Source: Piromyces finnis (taxonomy: Eukaryota; Neocallimastigomycota; Neocallimastigomycetes; Neocallimastigales; Neocallimastigaceae). Taken from it: a stretch of DNA of 64,000 nt. The DNA is taken from the NCBI GenBank assembly GCA_002104945.1, contig MCFH01000011.1:505501-569500 (forward strand), read 5' to 3'. The notes under the pieces are model-generated. The model was given only the letters and a program-made list of their open reading frames with translations, had not been told where the DNA came from and searched no databases. Shown here one piece after another: positions 13,003 to 25,256 of the stretch; position 1 is the stretch's first letter; each line of letters begins with the position of its first letter. The translations under genes and the position numbers were made by a program.

Positions 13003-16000
13003 TTATTGCTGTTTTTCACATTTTAGTGACATTTCTTTTAATTCTTTATCATCATCTTTTTTTGGTGGTTTTGCAAGATAATTTTGGATGATTGGATCTT
13101 CAATAAATCCATATTCTTTATCAATTAAGTTTGTTAAGTCATGAACTCGATTGGACATCATTCTTAATTTATCAAAATTAACCATACTTTCTATTTTAGA
13201 TTGATTTCCATCATTAATGAATGTTAAATCTTTTAAGTAGATTGCTGATAAAATATATTAATATTTTGTATTTATTTAAATATATATACCATTAACATAA
13301 AATGATTTAGTATTGATAAAGTTAAGTAAATATATATTTATGTAAAGTAAAATATTGCTATTATTACGTAAAAACGGTATAATTGGTGGCTCCTTAGATT
13401 CCAATTCCATTCTATAATTTCTCATATTTCTTGATGGATCCATTAATTTTTCTATATCTGAGAATATATTTTTTATTTTAGATGGTAAAGCCTAAAAAAT
13501 ATTTGATTAATTATAAATGTTTAGTTATCAATTTATATTATGTTATATTTTAGTTTATATAAAAATAAATGTATATAAGCAACATACTTCCCAAGTCTTC
13601 TTTAATCGTTGAATTGCGTTAGTACTTAATCCTGATAAAAGTGCAAATGTACTAAAGAAATTATTATTATCTAAACAATGCTATTTTTGTAAAATAGATA
13701 AATATATAATCATATATTTAAACAATTATTATAATTATATATAAATGTTTTCTTTTATCTTTTTTCTTTTTTTTTTTATTTTTTAACCTTTGTTACTAGA
13801 ATTATTTTTTTTAGAATTTCTGTTCTCTTTTTTAAATCTTCAACGCTCAATACTTCTGTAGCAGCCCAGTAACTTTCCTTATTATTCATATTCAGAAAGT
13901 ATTTTATTATTAATATTTTTTATAATTTAAATTATTTATTAGAAATTTATTAGCGTGTAACAGAAATAATACCAAATTAAATCTTGATATAAAGAAATTT
14001 AAACATGGTGTATCTTCATTTTCTTTACTACCCCATATTTGATCAAGATATTCAATTGGATGGATATTTTTCATAAGTTTAAAATCATATAAACATAATT
14101 GTTGGGCAACTACTTCTGGATCCAATTCATTTAGCATGCTTTGCATAACTTTTCCTTTCTTTTCTACTCTTCTAATATAATCAAACATATCTTCATATTT
14201 CTTTTTCTGTTGAATTATATAATTATTTTGAATGAATTTTCAATATATTGATGGCTAAAATAATACATTTTAATTTATTAGTAGATTGGATTATTTATTA
14301 TATTAACCTGTATTTCTATTTGATTTTCAAAATCATCAATTCTATTGGTATATTCATCGTACGGTTTTAATTCATTTATAAAGTTTACTAAAATTTCTTC
14401 TAATTCAGAATTTACAGCAAAATCATGCCAATGATGTTTTACCCAGTATTCCATTACATGAACAACGCTTTTTTGTAATTATTATTGTTATCATTATCAT
14501 TAGTATTATAGTTATATTATTATTAAAACATTGCTGATTAATATAGATAATTTTAAATTTAGATAATTAATTTATTTATATTACTTTGATTGAATAAGTC
14601 CTTTCATATCTTCAAAATATTTTATATCCTCATCACTTGGGTCAGATGGAAGCTCACAATTAAATGTATATTTTTATTAAAGTTAATAACTATTATTTAA
14701 TATGTTAATACTAAAAGACTAATTAAATTAAATAATCATGTAAGAATATATAAAGAATATATAAAAAGGATATCTGTCAATTAATAGCTGAAGAATTTCC
14801 TTTGGCTTTATATATGCACGATATGTTAATAAGAATATATCCAAGAAAGTATCATCTTTAATTATATATAATAATTAAAGAAATAAAAATTAATACAATA
14901 TATGGTAATATAATAATGTATTGTATAAATTAAAGTGTTAATACCTTTTTCGGAACCATCCGTTGCTCTCTCTATAAGTTTATCAATTGTTCCTGCCATA
15001 ACTTGTAAACTATCAATAAATATATTATTAGAATCATTTAATATTATTTTATGTTAGATAATTTTTCTTATTTATTTATACTAACTTTTCGTTATCAATA
15101 TATTGTAAAATCATAACATCTTGATCATTTTCAGTAACGCAAACCATACTATAAAATTTATCACCTTCAACAATTTTAAATGTATTACAATTTCCCGAAC
15201 ATAAGTTTCTATCTGAATAATAATATTTTAAAGTCCTATCAAGTTCAATTTTTTCACTTTTTTCCGATTGAAATGTATATAATTCATCGTTTAATTCTTT
15301 TTTCATACAAATACATGATAATATTGCTTCCATTGGTAATTCCAATGGGAATTGAAATTCGACTTTCTCGCCATCTAGATATATTACATATATTGTAGCT
15401 GAACTAGTATTACCTTCATGATTTCCTTTTAAATATAAATTTTCTGTTTGTGAACGTTGATGCTTACGGAAAGTATTTCTTCTCAACGTTGAATTACCAT
15501 TACCAATTCCTCCAGTAGATACGATAGCTTTTCTATTAATCAAAATATATATTAATTATCATAGTGATAAGTTTACTTATATTTAGGGTATGATAAAAAT
15601 GTTCTTTTTTATTGCTTACCTGATAGTATGATGATTAGGATGTTCTATAATTTTATAAAATATATTTATTTAAATAAAGAATATAATGATATTTTAATAC
15701 TATAATTTTAAAAATTCTTATAATTGCTTTTATTAATAATAATTATTAACCATCTTGTTTTGAGGCATCTAATTCTACTAATGACAAATCTTTTCCTTTT
15801 AATCCCACTTCAGGAATTTGACCACTTTCACAACCTTATTATAATGAAATTGAAATTATTTATAATTATTCTATATATAATATGTATGATATTATTATAA
15901 TAAAAATATTTACTATTTATACTTGCTATACTTCCATTTTCTCCATTAAATGATTCATGAGTATCACTCATATGATAATTTTCTTCTGTATTATTTTCAT

Positions 16001-16721
16001 CTTGTAATGAATTATTAGATAGTCTTGAATCCATTAATGTACTTGAACTTCTTCTAAATAAAAATAGTGAAAAAGATTTTTTGCTTTTTCCAATACGTAA
16101 ATTAAATTCACTTCCTGTTGCACTATTTTGCTGTTTTTTTTTAATTTGTTCTTCATCAATTGTTGCTGGGAAATTATATTTTTTCATTTTGAAATTTAAT
16201 TTTTTTGATGACGGTGCATTCATTACTGATCCTCTTCTTCTTGTTTGCATTGAATCTTCCGGCTCTTCAACTTTTTTTATACAATATAAATCATGATTTA
16301 TATTATAATATGATAAATATAAATGATTAAGTAATAGTCTTTATTATTTGAGTATGAAATATTATTATATATACCTGAAATCAATTTCAAATTATGATCG
16401 AGATATTGTTCTAATGATTCAGAAAGGTCTGGTTTTGTTTTATGATTACCCTTTTCTGCAAGAATTACATAATCACCTGGAACATAACTCTTCTTTTCTG
16501 CTACTTTACATACAACATCCCATAGAGTAATGCTTTTATTTGAAATATTAATCATTGTTGTGCCATCATCTGGCAATTTCATTCTTAAAAAACATTCTCC
16601 ATTTGCACCCTCAATAAAATTTGAACCTCTATAATATAGAGAAATTAATTTAATTTTCTAATAAATATATCTATTATTTATTTTGAATTAATACTTTTTA
16701 TATTTACCCATTAAATGCCAT
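13003..16721 (-). CDS. Ras guanine nucleotide exchange factor with two N-terminal ubiquitin-like domains
   Basis: Fifteen exons from ATG 16721 to the stop at 13003 close in phase to 783 residues. The first coding exon is 14 nt (MAFNG). Residues about 10-88 look like a Ras-binding/ubiquitin fold (FLRMKLPDDGTTMINIS). A Ser/Arg-rich linker (RRRGSVMNAPSSKK) follows, then a second such domain near 290-390 (ATIYVIYLDGEKVEF). Next comes RasGEF_N (VMAGTIDKLIERATDG, DIFLLTYRAYIKPKEIL, HVMEYWVKHHW) and the CDC25-type catalytic core (about 540-770: DPEVVAQQLCLYDF, PPIIPFLPIYLKDL, INDGN). RasGEFs load GTP on Ras-family GTPases at membranes. Fourteen introns interrupt it; thirteen are GT-AG (three with GTTAxT donors) and one is AT-AC, interrupting RasGEF_N. 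Confidence 0.93.
14666..14773 (-). other. Probable U12-type AT-AC intron in the RasGEF gene
   Basis: On the minus strand the exon ends ATTGACAG and the intron opens ATATCCTTTTT, matching the minor-spliceosome 5' splice site (A/G)TATCCTTT. It closes TATAC. A branch-like TTATTAAC lies at 14689-14682, with its likely branch A about 17 nt from the end. Splicing here joins AG|A TTT AAT TGT, giving LLIDRFNCELPSDPSDED, the expected RasGEF_N sequence, and keeps all downstream phases. Without it the frame hits TAA before any GT, and a TAA lies in frame just upstream of the next exon with no usable AG between. 108 nt long. Confidence 0.85.
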
Positions 16722-18230
16722 TGTATATTGATGATTTAAATAATTTAATTTTATTAAATAGTTTTAAATATTAACATATATTTATAGTATGAAGTAACTT
16801 TTATTTATAATTATATTTTTTTTATTAATATAATATTGTTCGATATTGAAACAAATATGTAAAATAACTTTTTTTTTTGTATTTAATTATAAAGGTATTA
16901 ATATATAATGATTTATTTATTAATAATTCGTTTGAAATAGATAATATAAATATGGTGTCCCAATTAATATATATTCATAATAAAATATATAATTTAAATA
17001 TACATGTAATGAATTTAGAATTATTGTAAGAAAGAACTTGTATTACTTGTAGTCTTGTAGTATTAGATTAAACTTGTCATTTTAATAAGTAAAGCTTTCA
17101 TAATTGTAATTTATGTTAATTATTTCTTTTCAAGAATATGCGTGCTTTGTATGTATTAGAAATATTATTTTACAAAAAGTAATATATTTTTTTGAAATAA
17201 AAGAATATATGACACTATTATAATTTTTTAAAATATTTATTTTTTAAAATTTTATAAAATGAAAAATAAAAAAAATACTAAAAAAAATGTTGAAGTTAAA
17301 GGAAGTTGTAATTATATTATACATATTAAAAAAATATAATTATATATAATTATATAATTTTAACTTTAATTGTCATATTGTACAATTTTAATGAATTTTA
17401 AATTTAAATATATATTTTATTAATTAGGTTTTTTGCTTTTCGAAAAGTATTTTAATGGTATATATATAATTCTTTTTTAAATATATATTTTTTTAACTTT
17501 ATATATATATTATTATATTTATTATTTTTAATTATTGTATTTTTAGAAATAGCTTTTTTATCTTAAAAAATTATATATAATGAATTATTATAAAATAAAA
17601 TTATTAAACCAAAATAAATTTAAACAAGCTGCTATTTAAATAAGAAAAATATATAATTATTATTTAAATAATTTCATTGTAATTAACTTTAAAAAAAGAA
17701 TAAAGGAATTAATTAATAATAATAAAAAGTTACCAAAATTTCAATAACTTTAAATAAGTTTAACTATAAAATTCCATTGAAAAAGAATTCAAAGGATATA
17801 TTTCTTATGTGTATTTATTATTATAAATATTCATTCAATAAAATAATTATAATGGAAATTATAATTATATAATTATTATTATTAACATTAAATTTATTAT
17901 TATTTAGTAGTTTATAATCAATAACAATACGAAATTAAAATTGGTTCTAATTAATCTTTTATTATTATAATTCTTATTTATTATTAATATTCATTATTTT
18001 TTATTCCTTATATAATCATATAATCATTATTTAATATTTTATTAAAATTTAAAAGTTAGGGTATCTAGATACTTTAAAATTATTTTTCTTTTATTATTTG
18101 CTAAACTACAATTAGTAAAATTAAATTTTCAAAATAAAAACTTTTTTAGAGAATGATATAATCAAATTATATGAAATATATGAAATATAATTATATATAA
18201 ATATATATAATAATAAAGTATATATTTTAA

Positions 18231-18270
<40 letters not shown>

Positions 18271-18398
18271 TTCATTTTATCTTTTTCTTTTTTTAACTTT
18301 TTTTTTTTAATTACAATTTATTTGTATTTAATGTCCATAGTAATTTATTAATTTTCTTACTTTATTATTCGAACAAAATAATAATATAATATTGAAAA
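16722..18398. other. Intergenic region between divergent RasGEF and ODAD1 genes
   Basis: About 1.7 kb of AT-rich DNA with no coding pattern, carrying both upstream regions. A 36-T homopolymer at 18233-18268 sits about 130 bp before the ODAD1 start. No RNA gene recognised. Confidence 0.5.
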
Positions 18399-21214
18399 AT
18401 GTCAAGAGCATCCTCTAGAGGAAGTAGTTTTTCAAGTTCAAACACAAATAACTATTATGAAAAAAGTAATATCATATTAAATTTATAAATATAAAATTAA
18501 TTTATTAAAATTATATTAAAGTTTACTAATTTTTATTTTTTTTCCGAAAATAATAATAATAATAATAATTAATAATATTAATCATATTAAAACTTTAGAA
18601 TGTGAACTTCAAAAATTACAAAGAGAATATAGGTTAACAAAAAACGATCGTGACGCATATACAGAAGAATCACAAATAAATATAAAAAAACAAAAGTAAT
18701 AAATTATTTTTTAAAGAAAAAAATATTAAAAAAATAAAAACAATAAAACTAATAATATATAATATAATATATAATAGTGTTATGATAAACTATTTAAAGG
18801 ATGACATTCAAAAGCTTAAACAAAAGGAAAAAGAACTAACTGCAAGAATATATAATAGAAATAAAAATGAAACTGAAAAAGAAGTTAAAGCATTATCTGA
18901 TTATCAAGGTAGAATATGATATATAAAGTTAATATTCAAATAAGAGTATTAAATAATAAAAAAAATTATAATCATCTAGATCAATTAGTTGAACAACAGA
19001 AAAAAATTTATGAATATATCGAAGAAACAGATAAAAAAATTAAAGAGATGAATAAAAAAATAATGTTACTAAAGAAAGAACAAGGCGGAATTAATAAGTG
19101 TGAAGAAAATGATGAACATATAAACAAAACAAAAAGAATTCTTCAAAATAAATTAGAACAAGTAAATTATATATTACAAATAATATTTAAATAATCAAAT
19201 ATACATACTAATTTTTAAAAAGTCTCTTAGAAAATTTAATTCTATATTAGTTGAAAATAGAAAGAACCGAGAAAAATTAGATTATTATAGAAATGAAAGA
19301 AATGTATTTTATAATATTGTAAATAAATTAATAAAGGATATTAAAGATAAAAAGAATCATATTAATAATATGATTGAAAGTTCAACCTCTGCTTATCAAA
19401 CAAGGTAATATATTTTTTGTTAAAAAATTATAATATAATAAAAATATTAAAAAATATAATGAAAAAATTAATATATAATTTTACTATAAACCGAAAAAAA
19501 ATGAAGAGATGAAGCAAATTGTAAAATATCAATATTAAAAGAAAAATCTGAAAAAGAAGTATATCAACATTCTCAAGAAATAAAAGAACTCTCAAGATTA
19601 TTAGATCATGAACAAAAAACAAGAGATTTTATCAATACCAAAAATGCAGAAAGAAAAATAGTATTGCCAAAAGTCAAAACTTCTAATAAAAAATGTAATT
19701 TTATATAATAATTCATATTATTCTAATTCAATTTAGTAGTATTAATATATTGAGTGTAAAAAATAAATACATGTAAATTATTTAGCTGTGAATCAAGATG
19801 ATGTATATAATGATATTGAAGCATATCAAAAAGCATTTGATAAAATTTATGAAAGCACAAAGGTTAATGACATAAATGAATTAATAGCAAATTTTAATGA
19901 AACGGAGGAAGAAAACTTTTCATTATTTAATTATGTAACTGAAGTAATTGGAGAAGCTGGTGATATAAATAAAGAAATAAATGATATAACACAAAATATT
20001 GAAAATTTAAAAATTCAAAATATTGAAATTGAAGACAAGAAAAAAATATCAATTTCAAAATTAGAAGTAAATATTTATAATAGCATAATTCTAAAAGAAA
20101 ATAAAATTTAATATATTCTATTTTTAAATTTAATTTATATTAATTAAACAATTATATATAAAATATTAAAAGCAAAAACTAAATGATACAAAAGAAAAAT
20201 CAAGTCAATATGAGAATGATTATATTGATTGTAATAGAAGTCTAAATCTATTAAAAGACAAAGTTTTAGACATAATGAAAGTTATACAAACTTTTAAACC
20301 AGTTAAAAAAATTTATTTGCCACCTGAAGTTCCAACCACCAAGCATAATCTAAATGAAAATCAAGAAAATGATGAAAAAAGTTCAAGACATGATGAAAAT
20401 GAGGAGAATAATGAAAAAGATATAGAAAATACTTCTAATACGAAATCAAGAGAAATTGACAATGAAGAAGAAGAAAATATGGATGAAAAAAAAATATTAG
20501 AAGAAAAAAATGAAGAGAAACAGATGGATGATATCGATACTGTTAAATTTGAATTACCAGTTGATTTAGAATTAAAAGATGAAATACAAGATACCAATTT
20601 AATGCAATGCTTGAATTATATTGAGAAAAATATTAACAACTTATTAATGATTAATTACACAATCAATCTTTCAAATATTCTTAATAATAATCAACAATCA
20701 CAAAGAAATAATATGGTTGATAGTAATACTATTAGTAGTAAAATGGAAGATGAAAATGAAATTTCAAATGAAAATCCATTACTTTCCAACAGTCAAGAAG
20801 CTAACAGTTTACTTGGAATTGGACCATTACCTCCGGTTACTTATAATGGTGTTAATGTTCCAATATTAAGGTAAAATATATAATATATTATCATATTTGT
20901 ATTAATATTATATAAAAATTAAATTTAATATTAATAATTATTTATAGTGATGACTTTGATATAATGCAAAAATCAACTGTAAGTAAGAATGCATTAGTTG
21001 TTGATAAAAGAAATGATAAATATAATGATTCACATCCAATGACAAGAGAAGAATTGATGAAAATTAATTCTGTAAGAATATATCTTTTATAAATAATATC
21101 ATTTATTTTTATTTTAAATTAATATTATTGTTTTATAAAATAAAATAAATTTAGATTAAGCGTGAAGAAAAAATTACTCCAAAAGATAAAACAAATACAA
21201 ATACAAATGAGTAA
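18399..21214 (+). CDS. ODAD1: Outer dynein arm docking complex subunit (ODAD1/CCDC114/CCDC63, algal DC2)
   Basis: Ten exons (18399-18465, 18599-18695, 18778-18908, 18980-19161, 19223-19404, 19507-19694, 19786-20066, 20173-20870, 20948-21071, 21155-21214) give 669 residues, the usual length of this family. Diagnostic segments are ELQKLQREYRLTKNDRDAY near residue 24, an EQGGINKC block near 132, LRKFNSILVENRK near 161, and FDKIYESTKVNDINELIANF near 297, followed by NFSLFNYVTEV. Almost all of the first 450 residues are coiled coil; the tail is Asn/Glu-rich and disordered. The protein links outer dynein arms to axonemal doublet microtubules and is needed for ciliary beating. Its presence implies a motile flagellated stage, as in zoospores. 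Confidence 0.92.
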
Positions 21215-21540
21215 AATCATAGTTTGATTATTTTAATAGTTCTCAATATTTCAATTTTTACATATTTAGTATAAATTATATTTTTAATTTTAATAAATTA
21301 TATATTTTCATTAAAGCAATGTAAGATTATAAATCAATTTTTTTTTTAATATCTATAAAAATATGAAATCTTTATAAAAATTTAATAAAGATTTGAAACT
21401 TATATTAGAAATAAATAAATAAGTTCAAATATATATTAATAAGGTATAATTAAAATATATATTTTAAAAAAATATATATTTTAATATTTTAATAAAGTTC
21501 AATTTTATTATTAAAAATAATTGTATTTATACTAATAACC
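21215..21540. other. Short intergenic region, convergent gene ends
   Basis: About 325 bp of AT-rich DNA holding the 3' ends of ODAD1 and the TBC gene. Nothing else is seen. Confidence 0.5.
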
Positions 21541-24334
21541 TTAATTTTTAAAAGATGAATATTTAAAAATATAGTATTGAATTAGTGGTATAATTTTAAT
21601 TGAATTATTGTCAGAAAAAACATTCTATATTATTTATTTATAAAATAATATATTGTTAATATATATATTATAATAATAGCAAATTATTTTAAAATATCTA
21701 TGTCTTACCTTTAATTCATTTACATTACTTATTTGCAACAATGATTCCTTTTTATATAAAAATATGCATGTTGCTGCAATAGGAATAAGTTCAAGACTGT
21801 CAAATCCTATTATTCTATCCCATAACAATAGAATTTGTTCAATATCTAGCATTCCCACAAAAGAATATACAATCCATGGAAAAACAATTTCTAATGGTGA
21901 TTTCCCAATTATATATTGAATATGGAAATATAAAACTGAATCTAATTGTTTAAAAGTATGTTCAAATACTTGACATAAATAAATAAGACCCTTTGGGTTG
22001 TTTATTGTATGTAACTTTGAACAATATCTTTTGATATATTATTTTATAATATTTTGTTTTTATATTTTTATATTAGAAAAATGTTTATTAGGATATAAAA
22101 AAAATATTTATTTTAATAAATAATTACAAAAATTTACTTTGAATAGAATTCTCTAAATAGCATATAAACATTATCTGGGTTATCATATAAATAACAAAAT
22201 GGAATAGCATAACTTGAAATTCCCCAAAATGGAATAATTCCATTAGGAGGATAAATTTTTCCTACTTTATATTTTTTGTAATAAATTTTTTAAAGATTAA
22301 TATATTTTAAAATTTTTATTTATGAAAAAATATAATTTAAAATATATTAATATAATTTAAAACAAGTAGAACAAAAATATCGATATATAGTATACATACT
22401 TTTATTATCAATAAAAGGTTCAAACCATCCTTCGGTATTATCCCAATCATTTACATCATTATTTTGATATATTTTTGGTATAAGCCAACGATCTCTTGCC
22501 CAATAATACATTACTTTTGATAATATATCTTCAAATATAAAGTATGAATCGTCATTTTGAATTTGTTTAACATCTGTTTGTATTACATTATCTACCAACA
22601 ATTCATATTTAATTATATCATTTTTTAAAGAAGAACAATATTGATAAGTCTTAAGGTATATGTAAAAAAAAGAATATAGATTAATAGTATAGTCTAGATA
22701 ATTATATAATATTATCAATATATATAGAAGAACTTTCTATATTATATATAAATATATTTACATATGTTTCTATATTATCTGTAAATTCAGAAATTAACAT
22801 TATTTCATATATTTTAACTCTTTGGAACATTGGTAAACCATATTTCGAATACTGTCTAGCTGCTAACCTCGAAGAAGAGTTAATTATTTTATTTCCTAAT
22901 TCATATCTTGTGTTTAAAGTACTAATGGCTAATATTTTTAATTATATAATTATAATATATACTATTTTTTAATATAATTTCAAAATTATTAATGATATAT
23001 ATATAATAATAAATATATATATACACACTTTTTTCAGTATTAAGTTCCTTTAAAACCTCCAAATGAACGTAATTAGGGTTTAATTCTTTAAATTTTACTC
23101 TAAATTCTTCTATTGTAGGTGTCTCTATATTTATAGGTAATGAAGACCAAAAAGATGAATATTCTTCAGGTAATGGTGGATGTCTTTTTTTATAAGAATA
23201 TTATATATTAAATTTAAATAATATTATTAAAAACTAATCATTTTTATTCTAAATTTATATTTTTTTATTCATTTTACATAATTAATTCATCTACAACTTT
23301 TGGTTTTATTGAAGTTATTATATTATATAAATCTATATCATTATAAAAATAAATATTTTTCATTGATTTAGGGCAACCTGTTTTCCCTGGTAACCCATAC
23401 ATACTATAATTTGACGATGTATTTAATATTTCTAATTTATTCCACAAATTCTTTTTTAAATTATTTTCTTCTTCTATTGTTCTCTATTATTTATAAGAAA
23501 TATTTATGTTAAGTATAGCGATAATTACTTATTATATAATAAATATAATATTGACCTTTCTTATTAAGTTCTTATTAAAAGTATTAATTAATAAGCCTAA
23601 TCGCGTTTTTATAATGTCATCAAAACTTTTTAAAGAAATCTTTATAGATTCTTTAATATCTGATTGAAATATTTCTTTATTATTATGTTCCTGAGAATTA
23701 TATTTATTATATATATTTTCTCCATTAGATATATTATTAGCTTCACTTTTCCTTTTTGATTCATATTTCGCAATATGAAGATTTGGTATATTAATATATC
23801 TTTTTAATATATAAATTAGTTACTATGCAATTCAAAAAATCTTCATTTAAAAATTGTTAATATTTCTTTAATTAATAATGTCATTACTTTTGTGAGGAAT
23901 TTCTGTTTTGCTTCATAATGAATTGTTGTATTAATGATATTTTTTTATCATAATGATTATCAACACTCATTAAATTACGTATTTTCTCTTCTAATTCATC
24001 TATTTTATAATCTTCTTTCATGATATCATCCTTTAAATTAATTATGTTGTAATTAATTAAAATGATAAGCAAATATACATGAAAATATAATATACTTTAT
24101 CTTTAATTTCTATTTTATTTGTTCCATTACTTTTATTTGTTTCCTAATTTTCCAATATAGTGGAAATGCTCTTAAATGTCTTTCAGCATTTTCACCTATT
24201 CTATTATTATTGTTGTTGTTGTTATTATTGTCATTGCTATTGTTAATGTTACTGTTACTATTATTATTATCTTTATTATTATTGCTATTATTATTATTAT
24301 CGTTTCTTAACATATCCTTGGAATTTGCCTGCAT
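21541..24334 (-). CDS. TBC1D19: TBC (Rab-GAP) domain protein, TBC1D19 type; N-terminus uncertain
   Basis: Exons 24131-24328, 23888-24030, 23556-23799, 23278-23483, 23029-23183, 22762-22928, 22400-22649, 22138-22261, 21709-22027 and 21541-21624 join in phase (about 630 residues). The family order is clear: RHLRAFPLYWKIRKQ, NPNYVHLEVLKEL, YELLVDNVIQTDVK, DSYFIFEDILSKVM, PPNGIIPFWGISSYAIPFCYLY, and LLLWDRIIGFDSLELIPIAA, ending IIPLIQYYIF. These align along TBC1D19. TBC proteins accelerate GTP hydrolysis by Rabs, but I see no clear IxxDxxR arginine finger, so catalysis is uncertain. An Asn/Ser-rich insert sits near the N-terminus. The ATG at 24334 may not be the real start: TBC1D19 has about 70 more residues upstream, and the base pair before 24329 could be an acceptor AG. 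Confidence 0.85.
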
Positions 24335-25256
<922 letters not shown>

